Origin: BNXB01 sp031556375
Lineage (GTDB): Bacteria > Bacteroidota > Bacteroidia > Bacteroidales > Azobacteroidaceae
Assembly (NCBI GenBank): GCA_031556375.1
Contig: JAVBTA010000017.1
Location: 1 to 43,649, forward strand
Reading direction: 5' to 3'
Length of the DNA stretch: 43,649 bases
The position numbers and the translations under genes are program-made. Below are positions 26,222 through 34,389 of the stretch, piece after piece. Each line of letters begins with the position of its first letter. Position 1 is the stretch's first letter. The notes beneath the pieces are model-generated. The model did no database searches and was not told the origin of the DNA. It saw only the letters and a list, made by a program, of their open reading frames with translations.

Positions 26222-28567
26222 ATGACAAAATGGTCTGAAAAAAAACGTAATATCCTCTTCATCATAACAGGAATTCTACTCTTGTTATATGTTTTTTGCC
26301 TACCCCGCAAATTATTCGACGTCCCCTACTCTACTGTAGTTACCGATAGAAATAACGAATTACTTGGAGCCCGCATTGCAGAAGACAATCAATGGCGTTT
26401 TCCTCCCTCTGATACAATTCCGGAAAAATTCAGAATTTGTCTGGTCGAGTTTGAAGATCAATATTTCTATTATCATTGGGGAGTTAATCCGCTTTCCATC
26501 GGACGGGCAATGATTCAAAACATCAAGGCTAAGCATATCGTGAGCGGAGGAAGTACCATTACGATGCAAACGATTAGATTATCGAGAAAAAATTCACGCA
26601 CATTCGGAGAAAAAATTATTGAAATGCTCTGGTCTACCCGGCTAGAGTTCCGTTATTCAAAAGAAAAAATATTAGCTCTATATGCTTCGCACGCTCCATT
26701 CGGGGGAAATGTCGTAGGTTTGGAAGCGGCTTCATGGAGATATTTCGGACATACCTCAAGTACTCTATCCTGGTCGGAAGCCGCAACATTGGCTGTATTA
26801 CCTAATTCCCCATCACAAATACATTTATCTAAGAACCGTTCTTCATTGGTAGAAAAACGCAACAGACTTTTAAAAAAGTTGAAAGAGAAAAGTATCATAG
26901 ATGAATCAACCTACGATTTAGCCTTGACAGAACCGTTGCCTTCGGAACCGTTGCCTCTACCCCAAACGGCTCCACACCTGGTAAGTTATTTCTACCAGAA
27001 TAATAAAGGGGAAAATTGTACTTCAACAATAGACAAAGGTTTACAGTTACGGGTAGAAGAGATTTTGAACCGTTGGAATGACGAATTTTCAAGGAGTGAT
27101 ATTCGTAATATAGCAGCAGTCATTATCGACGTAGAAAAAAATCAGGTATTAGCTTATTGCGGAAATACTCGTTTTGAGAAATCGTTTTCAGGGAACCAGG
27201 TCGATGTCATCAGGGCTCCGCGTAGTACCGGGAGCATTTTAAAGCCATTTCTTTATTGTGCCATGTTACAGGAAGGAGAATTATTGAAAAATACATTACT
27301 ACCTGATATTCCCATTAATGTCAATGGTTTTCAACCACAGAATTTTAACCGGGAGTTCGATGGGGCAGTCCATGCCTCCGATGCTTTGGCTCGATCGTTA
27401 AACGTCCCTTCGGTTTATGAACTCAGAGAATATAGCGTTCCCAAGTTCTATTCTTTCCTGAAAAAAGCAGGAATCTCTACTTTAGATAAACCGGCATCCC
27501 ACTATGGATTATCTTTAATACTTGGAGGTGCAGAAGCCACTCTCTGGGATGTTGTATCTGTGTATAACAATATGGCCAAAACATTGTGTGCGTACACCGG
27601 AAAAGAAAAAGAATACTTTTTGGGCAAACCGGATATGAGGCTTGATGAATCAACAAATGAAAATCAGACAATCTCTTTCGAAGATTCCAAAGCTACAACT
27701 TACAATCCGGGAGCCGTCTGGCAAACATTTGAAGTTATAAAAGAAGTGAATCGGCCCGAAGAAATAGATTGGAAATATATTACTTCCATGCAAACTATTT
27801 CCTGGAAAACCGGCACCAGTTATGGCTTCCGGGATGCCTGGGCTGTTGGAGTGACTCCTCGCTACGTTGTTGGAGTCTGGGTAGGGAATGCCAACGGAGA
27901 AGGGAAAGCCGGTCTGACAGGGGCCAGGACTGCCGGGCCTGTCATGTTCGACCTGTTCAATATCCTTCCCCGGTCGAAATGGTTTGAAACTCCGTACAAC
28001 ACACTGATTGAAGCTGTTGTCTGTAAGGAAAGCGGACATCTGGCCGGAAAATATTGTGATCATACCGATACCTTGTTAATATGTCCGGAAGGATTGAAAA
28101 CGATTTCTTGCCCATATCATATTCCGATTAATGTCACTGAAGACGGGCGTTACAGGGTCTATGAGTATTGCGCCGGAGGTGATGGTATTAAGCAAGTCAA
28201 TTGGTTTGTACTTCCTCCGGCCTGGGCATGGTACTACAAACAACAGAATCCGTCATACCGTAATCTTCCTCCGGTGAAACCAGGATGTATAGGAAGCGGA
28301 CAATTCAGTGTTATGCAATTTATCTACCCTCAACCAAATGCTATTATAACGATTCCAAAGCAATTAGACGGTAAATTGGGAAAGGTAACATTCGAACTTG
28401 CCCACAACAATCCGAAATCGACTGTATATTGGCATTTAGACGAACAATTTATCGGATCTACAGAAGATTTTCATCAAATATCTCTCACTCCTGAGGCTGG
28501 GAAACACTCGCTCACAACTGTCGATAATGAAGGTAATCAGATTTCTGTCAGTTTTACTATTAAATAA
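26222..28567 (+). CDS. pbpC: Penicillin-binding protein 1C
   Basis: 781 residues. TM is about 10-27. A GT51 glycosyltransferase domain (about 50-240) has the catalytic EDQYFYYHWG motif (E78, H85), GGSTITMQ and ASHAPFGGNVVGLEAA. A transpeptidase domain follows with S338-I-L-K341 (acylated Ser), S392-L-N394 and K529-T-G531. The C-terminal BiPBP_C immunoglobulin-like domain (about 690-781) is intact. It polymerises and cross-links peptidoglycan in the periplasm. In many genomes pbpC follows an alpha-2-macroglobulin gene; here it does not, being divergent from the AsmA-like gene. The stop TAA at 28565-28567 abuts the end of an insertion-sequence relic, but the domain ends as expected, so the protein is not truncated. 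No alternative Met lies before the TM, so the start is firm. Confidence 0.93.
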   Translation: MTKWSEKKRNILFIITGILLLLYVFCLPRKLFDVPYSTVVTDRNNELLGARIAEDNQWRFPPSDTIPEKFRICLVEFEDQYFYYHWGVNPLSIGRAMIQNIKAKHIVSGGSTITMQTIRLSRKNSRTFGEKIIEMLWSTRLEFRYSKEKILALYASHAPFGGNVVGLEAASWRYFGHTSSTLSWSEAATLAVLPNSPSQIHLSKNRSSLVEKRNRLLKKLKEKSIIDESTYDLALTEPLPSEPLPLPQTAPHLVSYFYQNNKGENCTSTIDKGLQLRVEEILNRWNDEFSRSDIRNIAAVIIDVEKNQVLAYCGNTRFEKSFSGNQVDVIRAPRSTGSILKPFLYCAMLQEGELLKNTLLPDIPINVNGFQPQNFNREFDGAVHASDALARSLNVPSVYELREYSVPKFYSFLKKAGISTLDKPASHYGLSLILGGAEATLWDVVSVYNNMAKTLCAYTGKEKEYFLGKPDMRLDESTNENQTISFEDSKATTYNPGAVWQTFEVIKEVNRPEEIDWKYITSMQTISWKTGTSYGFRDAWAVGVTPRYVVGVWVGNANGEGKAGLTGARTAGPVMFDLFNILPRSKWFETPYNTLIEAVVCKESGHLAGKYCDHTDTLLICPEGLKTISCPYHIPINVTEDGRYRVYEYCAGGDGIKQVNWFVLPPAWAWYYKQQNPSYRNLPPVKPGCIGSGQFSVMQFIYPQPNAIITIPKQLDGKLGKVTFELAHNNPKSTVYWHLDEQFIGSTEDFHQISLTPEAGKHSLTTVDNEGNQISVSFTIK

Positions 28568-29263
28568 GAAACTGTTTAAAAATAGAATAAATATAAAATA
28601 AAACATTGACTATCAGTTTTTTAATCAATATTTTATTCGTATCTTTATGGTTACCAAGCTATAAAGATAATAATGAAAAAAACTTATTCAACTAACTTGA
28701 CCGATAGTCAATGGAGTACAATATTAGTTGTTTTAAACGACAAACGCAAGCGTAAGCACAGGTTAAGAGAAATTTTCAATGCGATCTTTTACATGCTTAA
28801 AACGGGTTGTCAGTGGCGTATGCTTCCCAATGATTTTCCAAAGTGGGAGTTGGTTTATTACTACTTCAAAGTGGAAATGGGATGGAACGATTGACGAAAT
28901 ACATGAACGTCTTCGCGATTTAACCCGGGAAAGGGCAGGTAGGGAACGTTCTCCAAGCTTGGGACTGATTGATTCTCAATCTGTTAAAACAACCCGCAGA
29001 GGTGGGTTATGCACAGGGATTGATGGTGGTAAAAAGACAAAAGGAAGAAAGAGACATATTGTTGTTGATACGATGATGATTCTCCTAAATTTCAGGTACT
29101 GCCACAAAGGTGGATTGTCGAACGAACCTTCGCCTGGTTTGAAAGCGACAGGAGACTTAGTAAAGATTTTGAGTTTCATCCGGAAACAAGCCAAGCCATG
29201 ATACAGTTGGCGATGATAAAACTAATGCTTAATAGAATTAGAAAATAAAATTTAAACAGTTTC
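28568..29263 (+). mobile_element. Degenerate IS5-family element with intact ends
   Basis: Perfect 13-bp terminal inverted repeats, GAAACTGTTTAAA at 28568-28580 and its complement at 29251-29263, enclose about 696 bp containing a broken IS5-type transposase. Intact relatives are usually 0.9-1.1 kb, so an internal part is missing. The flanks are TAA on the left and TCA on the right, not an exact 3-bp duplication, so the insertion is old or rearranged. The left end is flush with the pbpC stop and the right end lies 22 nt before a promoter box of the next gene. The 92 nt before the transposase start contain TATCTTTA, a plausible weak promoter. Confidence 0.85.
28673..29248 (+). pseudogene. IS5-family transposase, frameshifted and internally deleted
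   Basis: The N-terminal part (28673 to about 28868, MKKTYSTNLTDSQWSTILVV and RLREIFNAIFYMLKTGCQWR) is the IS5 N-terminal domain. A +1 frame change near 28868-28870 (one extra A in AAA) is needed to continue into WKWDGTIDEIHERL and GLIDSQSVKTT, which carries the first catalytic Asp, then KGRKRHIVVDTM. After about 29075 the frame returns to the first one and reads PKFQVLPQRWIVERTFAW, with the catalytic Glu, up to the stop at 29246-29248. The segment with the second catalytic Asp between VVDTM and PKFQ is missing, roughly 60-70 residues by comparison with typical members. The product cannot be active. Confidence 0.85.
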
Positions 29264-29284
29264 TCATCATTTAACTATTAATTA

Positions 29285-29292
29285 TATCTTTG
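29285..29292 (+). promoter_or_regulatory. -7 box of the outer-membrane barrel gene
   Basis: TATCTTTG matches TAnnTTTG exactly. At the expected -33 distance (21 nt) lies TTTC (29260-29263), the last bases of the insertion-sequence right end, so the element may contribute the upstream box. Confidence 0.45.
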
Positions 29293-29336
29293 AGGCTATA
29301 TCTAACTAACAATAATTTCAAAAATATCATTTTAAG

Positions 29337-31730
29337 ATGAATCTGACTTTAATTCCAAAAATAAAATACAGAATATACCGATCATTCTTCATATCCTTTA
29401 CTCTTTTATTTTTATCCCATTTTGGGATAAATGGCCAAAATAAAGTTAAAGTAGAGGGATATCTCAAAAATGTATCTAACAAAGCCGGAGTTTCATATAT
29501 CATAGTAAACTTTGATCCTCAGGAATCACAAACAGAAAAAATACAAGGTCAAACTGATGCAGATGGATATTTTAGAATGAACCTCCCTTCCGGAAATTAC
29601 GAACTTACTGTTTTGGATATAAAATCAAAAAAGATTCCGGTAATACCCTCCATTACTATCGAAAATGACTCTATTGACTTAGGAGATTTGTTTATAAAAA
29701 TTGAAGATATTGCACTAGATGAAGTTGTGATTTCCGCACAAAAACCCTTCATCAAGTATGAACCCAATCGCATGTTAATTGATTTAGCCGCAAATCCAGC
29801 CACAGAGAAGGGTTCGGTTACAGATGGACTATTAAAAATTCCTGGTATTAATGTTTCACCAATGGGTGATATATCTCTATATGGGCTATATTCCATAACT
29901 GTCTATCTTGACGATCGCCCTTCAAATATGGGCTTACCTCAATTATATGACTATCTTTCATCAATCAGCGTAGATGATCTGGAAACTGTAGAATTAATCA
30001 CAAATCCAGGATCTAAATATGGAAAAAATACACAAACAATTTTAAATATCAAACTAAAAAGAAATGCGCAAGACGGTATAAATGGTTTTATTTCCGGAAC
30101 AGGAGAATATTTCAATTTGTTTTCCGAAAAATCTTCTGCAAGATTAAATGTAAACAAAGGAATTAGTAAGAATTATGTATCGTATTCTTTCTCAAATTAT
30201 CAACGAACATACGATACAGGAATATCTTACATCCCCAAAGACTCGGCATCTTTTGATTCTGATTACAATCTGAAAGAAACTGAGGAATTAAAACCACAAC
30301 AAACACAGTGGATTAACCTCGGGTCTGACTTATCTTTAAACAGTAAAAATGTATTAGGAGCAAAAATTTCAATTGGAGGATCATCAAGTAACTTCTGTAA
30401 TCAATCTATGATACAAACATCAAAAGAAAAAATTGCAACAACATCTGATATAAACTCAGATTATGTAGCTTTTATCGGAAACGTGTATTATGCATTTACA
30501 AATAACTCATTAAAATGGACAAATAATTTTGATTATTCAAGGAACCAACTGGAAAGAAATACGACAGAATCCACCAATGCGGCACAAAATCAAAATGTCG
30601 ATGACAATTACCATCTTTATAGAGTAATGTCCGATCTATCAGCAAAATTATCGCCGGTTTTATCTATATCAGCAGGTATAAATTCGGAATTGACAAATCT
30701 TAATTCACAAGCTTCAAACACTAATTCAGTCTACGATTATTATGAAAATAACCATGCGCTGTATGTATCGTTAGGTTATAGTCAAAAAAAAAATTTCTTA
30801 GAAGCCGGCTTAAGACTTAATTATGAAAAAGAAAAAGGTAAGTTCCAAAAATTGAGTTATGATGTAGATACAAATCTATTAATTTTTCAACCATCATTTT
30901 TGATTGTAAGAAATCTGAATAACATGAGTCAATTAAAGTTCTCATACAACAAAACTTATATACGGCCTAACTATCGTGATATTGTTCCGTTTGGTAATAA
31001 CACAGGAACATTTGTAAGACGAATTGGAAATCCTGAACTGCAAATAAGCAAAGAAGATCTACTTTCCATTTCCTATAACTATCTGAAATCAGGTATAATC
31101 AGTTTATCTTTTTCACATACGAAAAGCCCTATTGTTGAAGCTATCATTGAAACTCCCCACCAATTAACATTATATAAAACCAACCTTGATAAAAGTGACT
31201 ATTTCAGATTCCTCATTGCGACTCCAACTATTCCTTACTTAAAGAAAAGACAATGGTCTGGAGTAACATACTTTGCTATTCATAGACAATTCGACAAAGG
31301 AATTATAAATACTCAACCCTATTCTGCTGATTTTACGACTTTCTTTTTTCAACATAAAGAAATTGTAAATCTTCCATCTAAATGGTATTTTGATACACAA
31401 GTCACATATTATAGTCCTTTGATTTTTGGAGTTTATGAAATGAAAACACAATGGTGGATTGACCTGTCTGTAAGTAAAATATTAGGTGACTTTCGCATTT
31501 CATTGCAGGCAAACAATATATTTAACACAAATAAAGCAAACGGGAAATACACTTCAACATATTCAAATTTAAATTTCCATAGAGATTGGAATTTTCCCGA
31601 CTTTCGACTAACAGCGACTTACAACTTTGGAAAGAAAAAAATGAATCCCTATAAAGCAAGATCAGAAATGAAAAACCTGGACCGGATAAGAATTGATGCT
31701 GACCAGGGAATCAGTGACAAGAAACAATAA
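29337..31730 (+). CDS. TonB-dependent receptor-like outer-membrane beta-barrel protein
   Basis: 797 residues. Signal sequence up to about 34 (SFTLLFLSHFGINGQ). A carboxypeptidase-regulatory-like domain (about 37-115) reads ISNKAGVSYIIVNFDP and DADGYFRMNLPSGNYELTVLD. A plug-like segment follows (IALDEVVISAQKPFI, VTDGLLKIPGINV, VYLDDRPS, VDDLETVELITNPGSKYG), then a long barrel with many aromatic strands ending in NFPDFRLTATYNFGKKKMNP. This is the OMP_b-brl_3 subgroup that lacks a SusD partner. Substrate unknown. Two sampled lines have 18/60 and 16/60 G+C against 25/60 in the ABC-F gene, suggesting foreign origin or relaxed composition. It ends exactly where the convergent membrane-protein gene ends (no gap). 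Confidence 0.85.
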   Translation: MNLTLIPKIKYRIYRSFFISFTLLFLSHFGINGQNKVKVEGYLKNVSNKAGVSYIIVNFDPQESQTEKIQGQTDADGYFRMNLPSGNYELTVLDIKSKKIPVIPSITIENDSIDLGDLFIKIEDIALDEVVISAQKPFIKYEPNRMLIDLAANPATEKGSVTDGLLKIPGINVSPMGDISLYGLYSITVYLDDRPSNMGLPQLYDYLSSISVDDLETVELITNPGSKYGKNTQTILNIKLKRNAQDGINGFISGTGEYFNLFSEKSSARLNVNKGISKNYVSYSFSNYQRTYDTGISYIPKDSASFDSDYNLKETEELKPQQTQWINLGSDLSLNSKNVLGAKISIGGSSSNFCNQSMIQTSKEKIATTSDINSDYVAFIGNVYYAFTNNSLKWTNNFDYSRNQLERNTTESTNAAQNQNVDDNYHLYRVMSDLSAKLSPVLSISAGINSELTNLNSQASNTNSVYDYYENNHALYVSLGYSQKKNFLEAGLRLNYEKEKGKFQKLSYDVDTNLLIFQPSFLIVRNLNNMSQLKFSYNKTYIRPNYRDIVPFGNNTGTFVRRIGNPELQISKEDLLSISYNYLKSGIISLSFSHTKSPIVEAIIETPHQLTLYKTNLDKSDYFRFLIATPTIPYLKKRQWSGVTYFAIHRQFDKGIINTQPYSADFTTFFFQHKEIVNLPSKWYFDTQVTYYSPLIFGVYEMKTQWWIDLSVSKILGDFRISLQANNIFNTNKANGKYTSTYSNLNFHRDWNFPDFRLTATYNFGKKKMNPYKARSEMKNLDRIRIDADQGISDKKQ

Positions 31731-32423
31731 TTATTTGCGTCCTTTCACTGCTGCCACTGCGAGCAAGACACCCAGTGCAACACCCAGAACCGCGGCAAAA
31801 AGCACTTGAAAATCGGGTGGAAGAATAAATGTAATCGTATGAGCCGGGATCCAGAAGAACGGAATCGTTTTCTTAAATACGAAGTTCCATTGGACATCCC
31901 AATTCAAATTTGCAAGATATTTTCCAAAAGGAACCGGTTTTAACAGACAAGAAATACGTCCTCCATTATTCAGGATATGTGTATCCGTTATTTTATGAAT
32001 AGTCATAAAAACGGGAGCGAAAGACGTATTCATCATCACACTGATAGAAAACGCTCCAAGCAATTTTTGCCAGGTAAGAGTCCCTATCTTCATCGCAGCA
32101 ACAGTATCTTTCGCTCCCAAATATTCAACAATTGCTGGAGTCCCCGCGCTATACACCTTCATGGCAATAGCGATCCAAACTCCCAACAAACCCCAGATTA
32201 CTGCTCGAGATAAAACTCCAAATCCTTCTTCGTTATAATGTCCTGTTTTAATTCTTAATCCTAACATTTCACCCATAGTCGACAAAATACCAAACTTACA
32301 AAATGCCATTACAAATGCATGTTCAGCATTAAATCCTTTATACCATTGATATAACTCCGGAGATAATACAAACGGAAGGAATATAGCCAGAAGGCATAAA
32401 ACGAATAAAATGTCTTTTTTCAC
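31731..32423 (-). CDS. Polytopic inner-membrane protein, Mpv17/PMP22-like
   Basis: 230 residues from GTG 32423 (reads MKKDILFVLCLLAIFLPF). The longer frame opens with TTG at 32456, but that codon lies inside the -7 box at 32454-32461, so it cannot be the start of that transcript. Four or five hydrophobic stretches are visible. The C-terminal part (DVQWNFVFKKTIPFFWIPAHTITFILPP and VLFAAVLGVALGVLLA) recalls the Trp-Pro-rich end of Mpv17/PMP22 proteins, but the match is by eye only. Function unknown. It lies downstream of tsaD on the same strand but has its own promoter box. Confidence 0.6.
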   Translation of the reverse strand: MKKDILFVLCLLAIFLPFVLSPELYQWYKGFNAEHAFVMAFCKFGILSTMGEMLGLRIKTGHYNEEGFGVLSRAVIWGLLGVWIAIAMKVYSAGTPAIVEYLGAKDTVAAMKIGTLTWQKLLGAFSISVMMNTSFAPVFMTIHKITDTHILNNGGRISCLLKPVPFGKYLANLNWDVQWNFVFKKTIPFFWIPAHTITFILPPDFQVLFAAVLGVALGVLLAVAAVKGRK

Positions 32424-32453
32424 AATCACAATATTAAATAGATTAACTAAGTA

Positions 32454-32461
32454 CAAAAGTA
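32454..32461 (-). promoter_or_regulatory. -7 box of the Mpv17-like gene
   Basis: TACTTTTG on the minus strand; no TTTG at the right distance. Its position inside the longer possible reading frame decides for the GTG start at 32423. Confidence 0.45.
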
Positions 32462-32505
32462 ATCATTTTTACCAAAAACGAGCACTTCATACGAAAATAT
32501 ACTCT

Positions 32506-33525
32506 CTAAATAACAACTCTGGAAAATGGCGCAATATCCATTGTCGAAAAATCTTGTTCCAGATACTTAAAATAACCGCTCATCGCAACCATAGCAGCAT
32601 TATCCGTAGTATAGGCAAACGGAGGTATATAAATATTCCAGCGATACTTATCCGCATGGTCTTCAAACGCTTTTCTCAAAGCCGAATTAGCAGAAACACC
32701 ACCGGCAACGGCAACGTCTCTGATTTTTAGATCTTTTACGGCCTTTCTCAGTTTACTCATCAAAACTTCTATGATTGTATATTGCAACGATGCACACAAA
32801 TCATTTTTTCTTTTTTCTATGAAATCGGGATCTTCTTTCAACTCATCCCTGAGCAAATAAAGAAAAGAGGTCTTCAGTCCACTAAAACTATAGTCATAAC
32901 CGGAAACAACAGGTTTACTGAGCTTGAATGCTTCAGGATTACCTTCTTTTGCTAAACGGTCTACAACAGGCCCTCCGGGATACCCCAGTCCCATTACCTT
33001 GGCACATTTGTCAAATGCCTCTCCTGCCGCATCATCTATAGTCTGTCCTATGACTTCCATATCATTCCAATTTCTCACCAATATGATTTGAGAATTTCCC
33101 CCCGAAACCAATAAGCATAAAAAAGGAAATGACGGATGATTTGTATCCGATTCGTTCGCTTTAATAAAATGAGCCAACACATGCGCCTGTAAATGATTCA
33201 CTTCTACCATTGGTATTTGAAGGGCAGTAGATAATCCTTTTGTAAAAGAAGTACCCACAAGCAAAGAGCCCAACAATCCGGGTCCTCTGGTAAATGCAAT
33301 CGCATCAAGATCTTCCTTCCTCATTCCCGACTGCTTCAATGCTTCATGAACAACCGGTATTATATTTTGCTGATGAGCCCTTGATGCCAATTCCGGCACA
33401 ACTCCGCCATAGGATTCATGTACCTTTTGCCCTGCAATTACATTCGATAGAATAACCCCATCCCGTATAATCGCAGCAGATGTGTCATCACAAGAAGACT
33501 CTATTCCTAAAATTGTTACGCTCAT
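32506..33525 (-). CDS. tsaD: tRNA threonylcarbamoyladenosine transferase TsaD
   Basis: 339 residues, the standard length. It starts MSVTILGIESSCDDTSAAI. The metal-binding HLQAH motif is at 111-115, with GGVVPELASRAHQ, TRGPGLLGSLLVG and DDAAGEAFDKCAKVMGLGYPGG, then SGLKTSFLY and CVAGGVSANSALR-like AVAGGVSANSALR. It transfers the threonylcarbamoyl group to A37 of ANN-decoding tRNAs together with TsaB and TsaE (not here). Essential in most bacteria. Its promoter -7 box is TACTTTTG at 33542-33549. Confidence 0.97.
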   Translation of the reverse strand: MSVTILGIESSCDDTSAAIIRDGVILSNVIAGQKVHESYGGVVPELASRAHQQNIIPVVHEALKQSGMRKEDLDAIAFTRGPGLLGSLLVGTSFTKGLSTALQIPMVEVNHLQAHVLAHFIKANESDTNHPSFPFLCLLVSGGNSQIILVRNWNDMEVIGQTIDDAAGEAFDKCAKVMGLGYPGGPVVDRLAKEGNPEAFKLSKPVVSGYDYSFSGLKTSFLYLLRDELKEDPDFIEKRKNDLCASLQYTIIEVLMSKLRKAVKDLKIRDVAVAGGVSANSALRKAFEDHADKYRWNIYIPPFAYTTDNAAMVAMSGYFKYLEQDFSTMDIAPFSRVVI

Positions 33526-33541
33526 TGCTGTTGTTTTTTTG

Positions 33542-33549
33542 CAAAAGTA
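33542..33549 (-). promoter_or_regulatory. -7 box of tsaD
   Basis: TACTTTTG on the minus strand, 16 nt upstream of the ATG at 33525. It directly follows the hairpin ending the upstream transcript. Confidence 0.5.
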
Positions 33550-33561
33550 GTGTTTTTTTTG

Positions 33562-33603
33562 AATAGGGAGTTAGAAGGACTCTGATCCCTTTAACTCCCT
33601 ATT
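33562..33603 (-). terminator. Hairpin after the DUF2490-type gene
   Basis: A 12-bp perfect stem (33562-33573 with 33592-33603, AATAGGGAGTTA and its complement) spans the stop codon (33599-33601). It lacks a U run on the minus strand (A-rich instead), so termination is uncertain. It belongs to the GGAGTTA/AACTCC tract family also seen at 7868-7902. Confidence 0.45.
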
Positions 33604-34309
33604 TTAAATAATACTTAAATCTCAACCGAATAATATTATCCAGGGAATTGAACTTATCATTCAAAGTATTTCTTGAAAATTGAAGTACATAAAATCCTTC
33701 AAAACGCATTTTATAGCTTAAGCGATAGCCAACCCCGACACGAAACCGGGTCCGGTTCGCAAAACGTTCGTCGATATCACTTGTTGTAGATAAGAAAACC
33801 TCGGCATCTGATATCAGATACCACATTTTATCCTCAAAGTAAGACTTTTTATTGATTGGATACACAAACTCTCCCCGGATACGAACACGGTTAGCAACGT
33901 TCCATTCATCAAGTTTGAGATCATGCGACCAACGTTCCTCAACCCTGATCACCGCCCTGATCTGCGGGCGACGGGCAGGAGTAAAATAAATACGGGTTCC
34001 CAACATCGTGCCAATCTCAAATGTGCTTGATTTTTGATCTTGCATTGTATAGGATAACGGTACAGATGAGATCAGGTCAAAATGAGAATTCAAATTATAT
34101 TCAAAAGCAGGTGTTGAATTAAAACTATACCACTTGTTTCCTCCGGCAATAAGAGTCTGGTAGCTTAATTCATCCTGAAACAAATATTTTTGCTTGTAAG
34201 TATAATTTAATTCCGCATCCAACCATAACTGAGCATCAGAAGTCGTTTGTGCCCAGACAATCATACTATTTAATAAAATAATTGCTATGAGAAACTTCAG
34301 TTTCAGCAT
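33599..34309 (-). CDS. DUF2490-type outer-membrane barrel protein
   Basis: 236 residues from ATG 34309 (MLKLKFLIAIILL); another ATG 9 nt upstream is possible. Signal peptide up to about VWAQ. The rest is alternating beta strands with aromatic girdles (LWLDAELNYTYKQKYLFQDELSY, RIRGEFVYPINKK, RFRVGVGYRLSYKMRFEGFYVLQF, ending FKYYLK), the hallmark of a small outer-membrane barrel of the DUF2490 family. Function unknown for the family. It is transcribed towards tsaD, and lies downstream of the acyl-CoA synthetase with a 71-nt gap from 34319. Confidence 0.75.
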   Translation of the reverse strand: MLKLKFLIAIILLNSMIVWAQTTSDAQLWLDAELNYTYKQKYLFQDELSYQTLIAGGNKWYSFNSTPAFEYNLNSHFDLISSVPLSYTMQDQKSSTFEIGTMLGTRIYFTPARRPQIRAVIRVEERWSHDLKLDEWNVANRVRIRGEFVYPINKKSYFEDKMWYLISDAEVFLSTTSDIDERFANRTRFRVGVGYRLSYKMRFEGFYVLQFSRNTLNDKFNSLDNIIRLRFKYYLK

Positions 34310-34389
34310 TATAAACATTTTATTTAGAGCTAAAAAAACAATTCAACTTTACTAGAACAGATAAAACCATATAAAAGTTTATGTTAAGG

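Noticed and set aside
26222..28567. pbpC truncated by the insertion sequence
   Set aside because: The C-terminal BiPBP_C domain ends naturally; the element simply starts right after the stop codon.
28779..29201. 140-codon frame as an intact transposase
   Set aside because: Only part of it is transposase-like; the start and end belong to shifted frames, and the second catalytic Asp is missing.
32424..32456. Upstream TTG start for the Mpv17-like protein
   Set aside because: The codon lies inside the -7 promoter box, so it cannot be on that transcript; GTG at 32423 gives MKKDILF, a better membrane-protein start.
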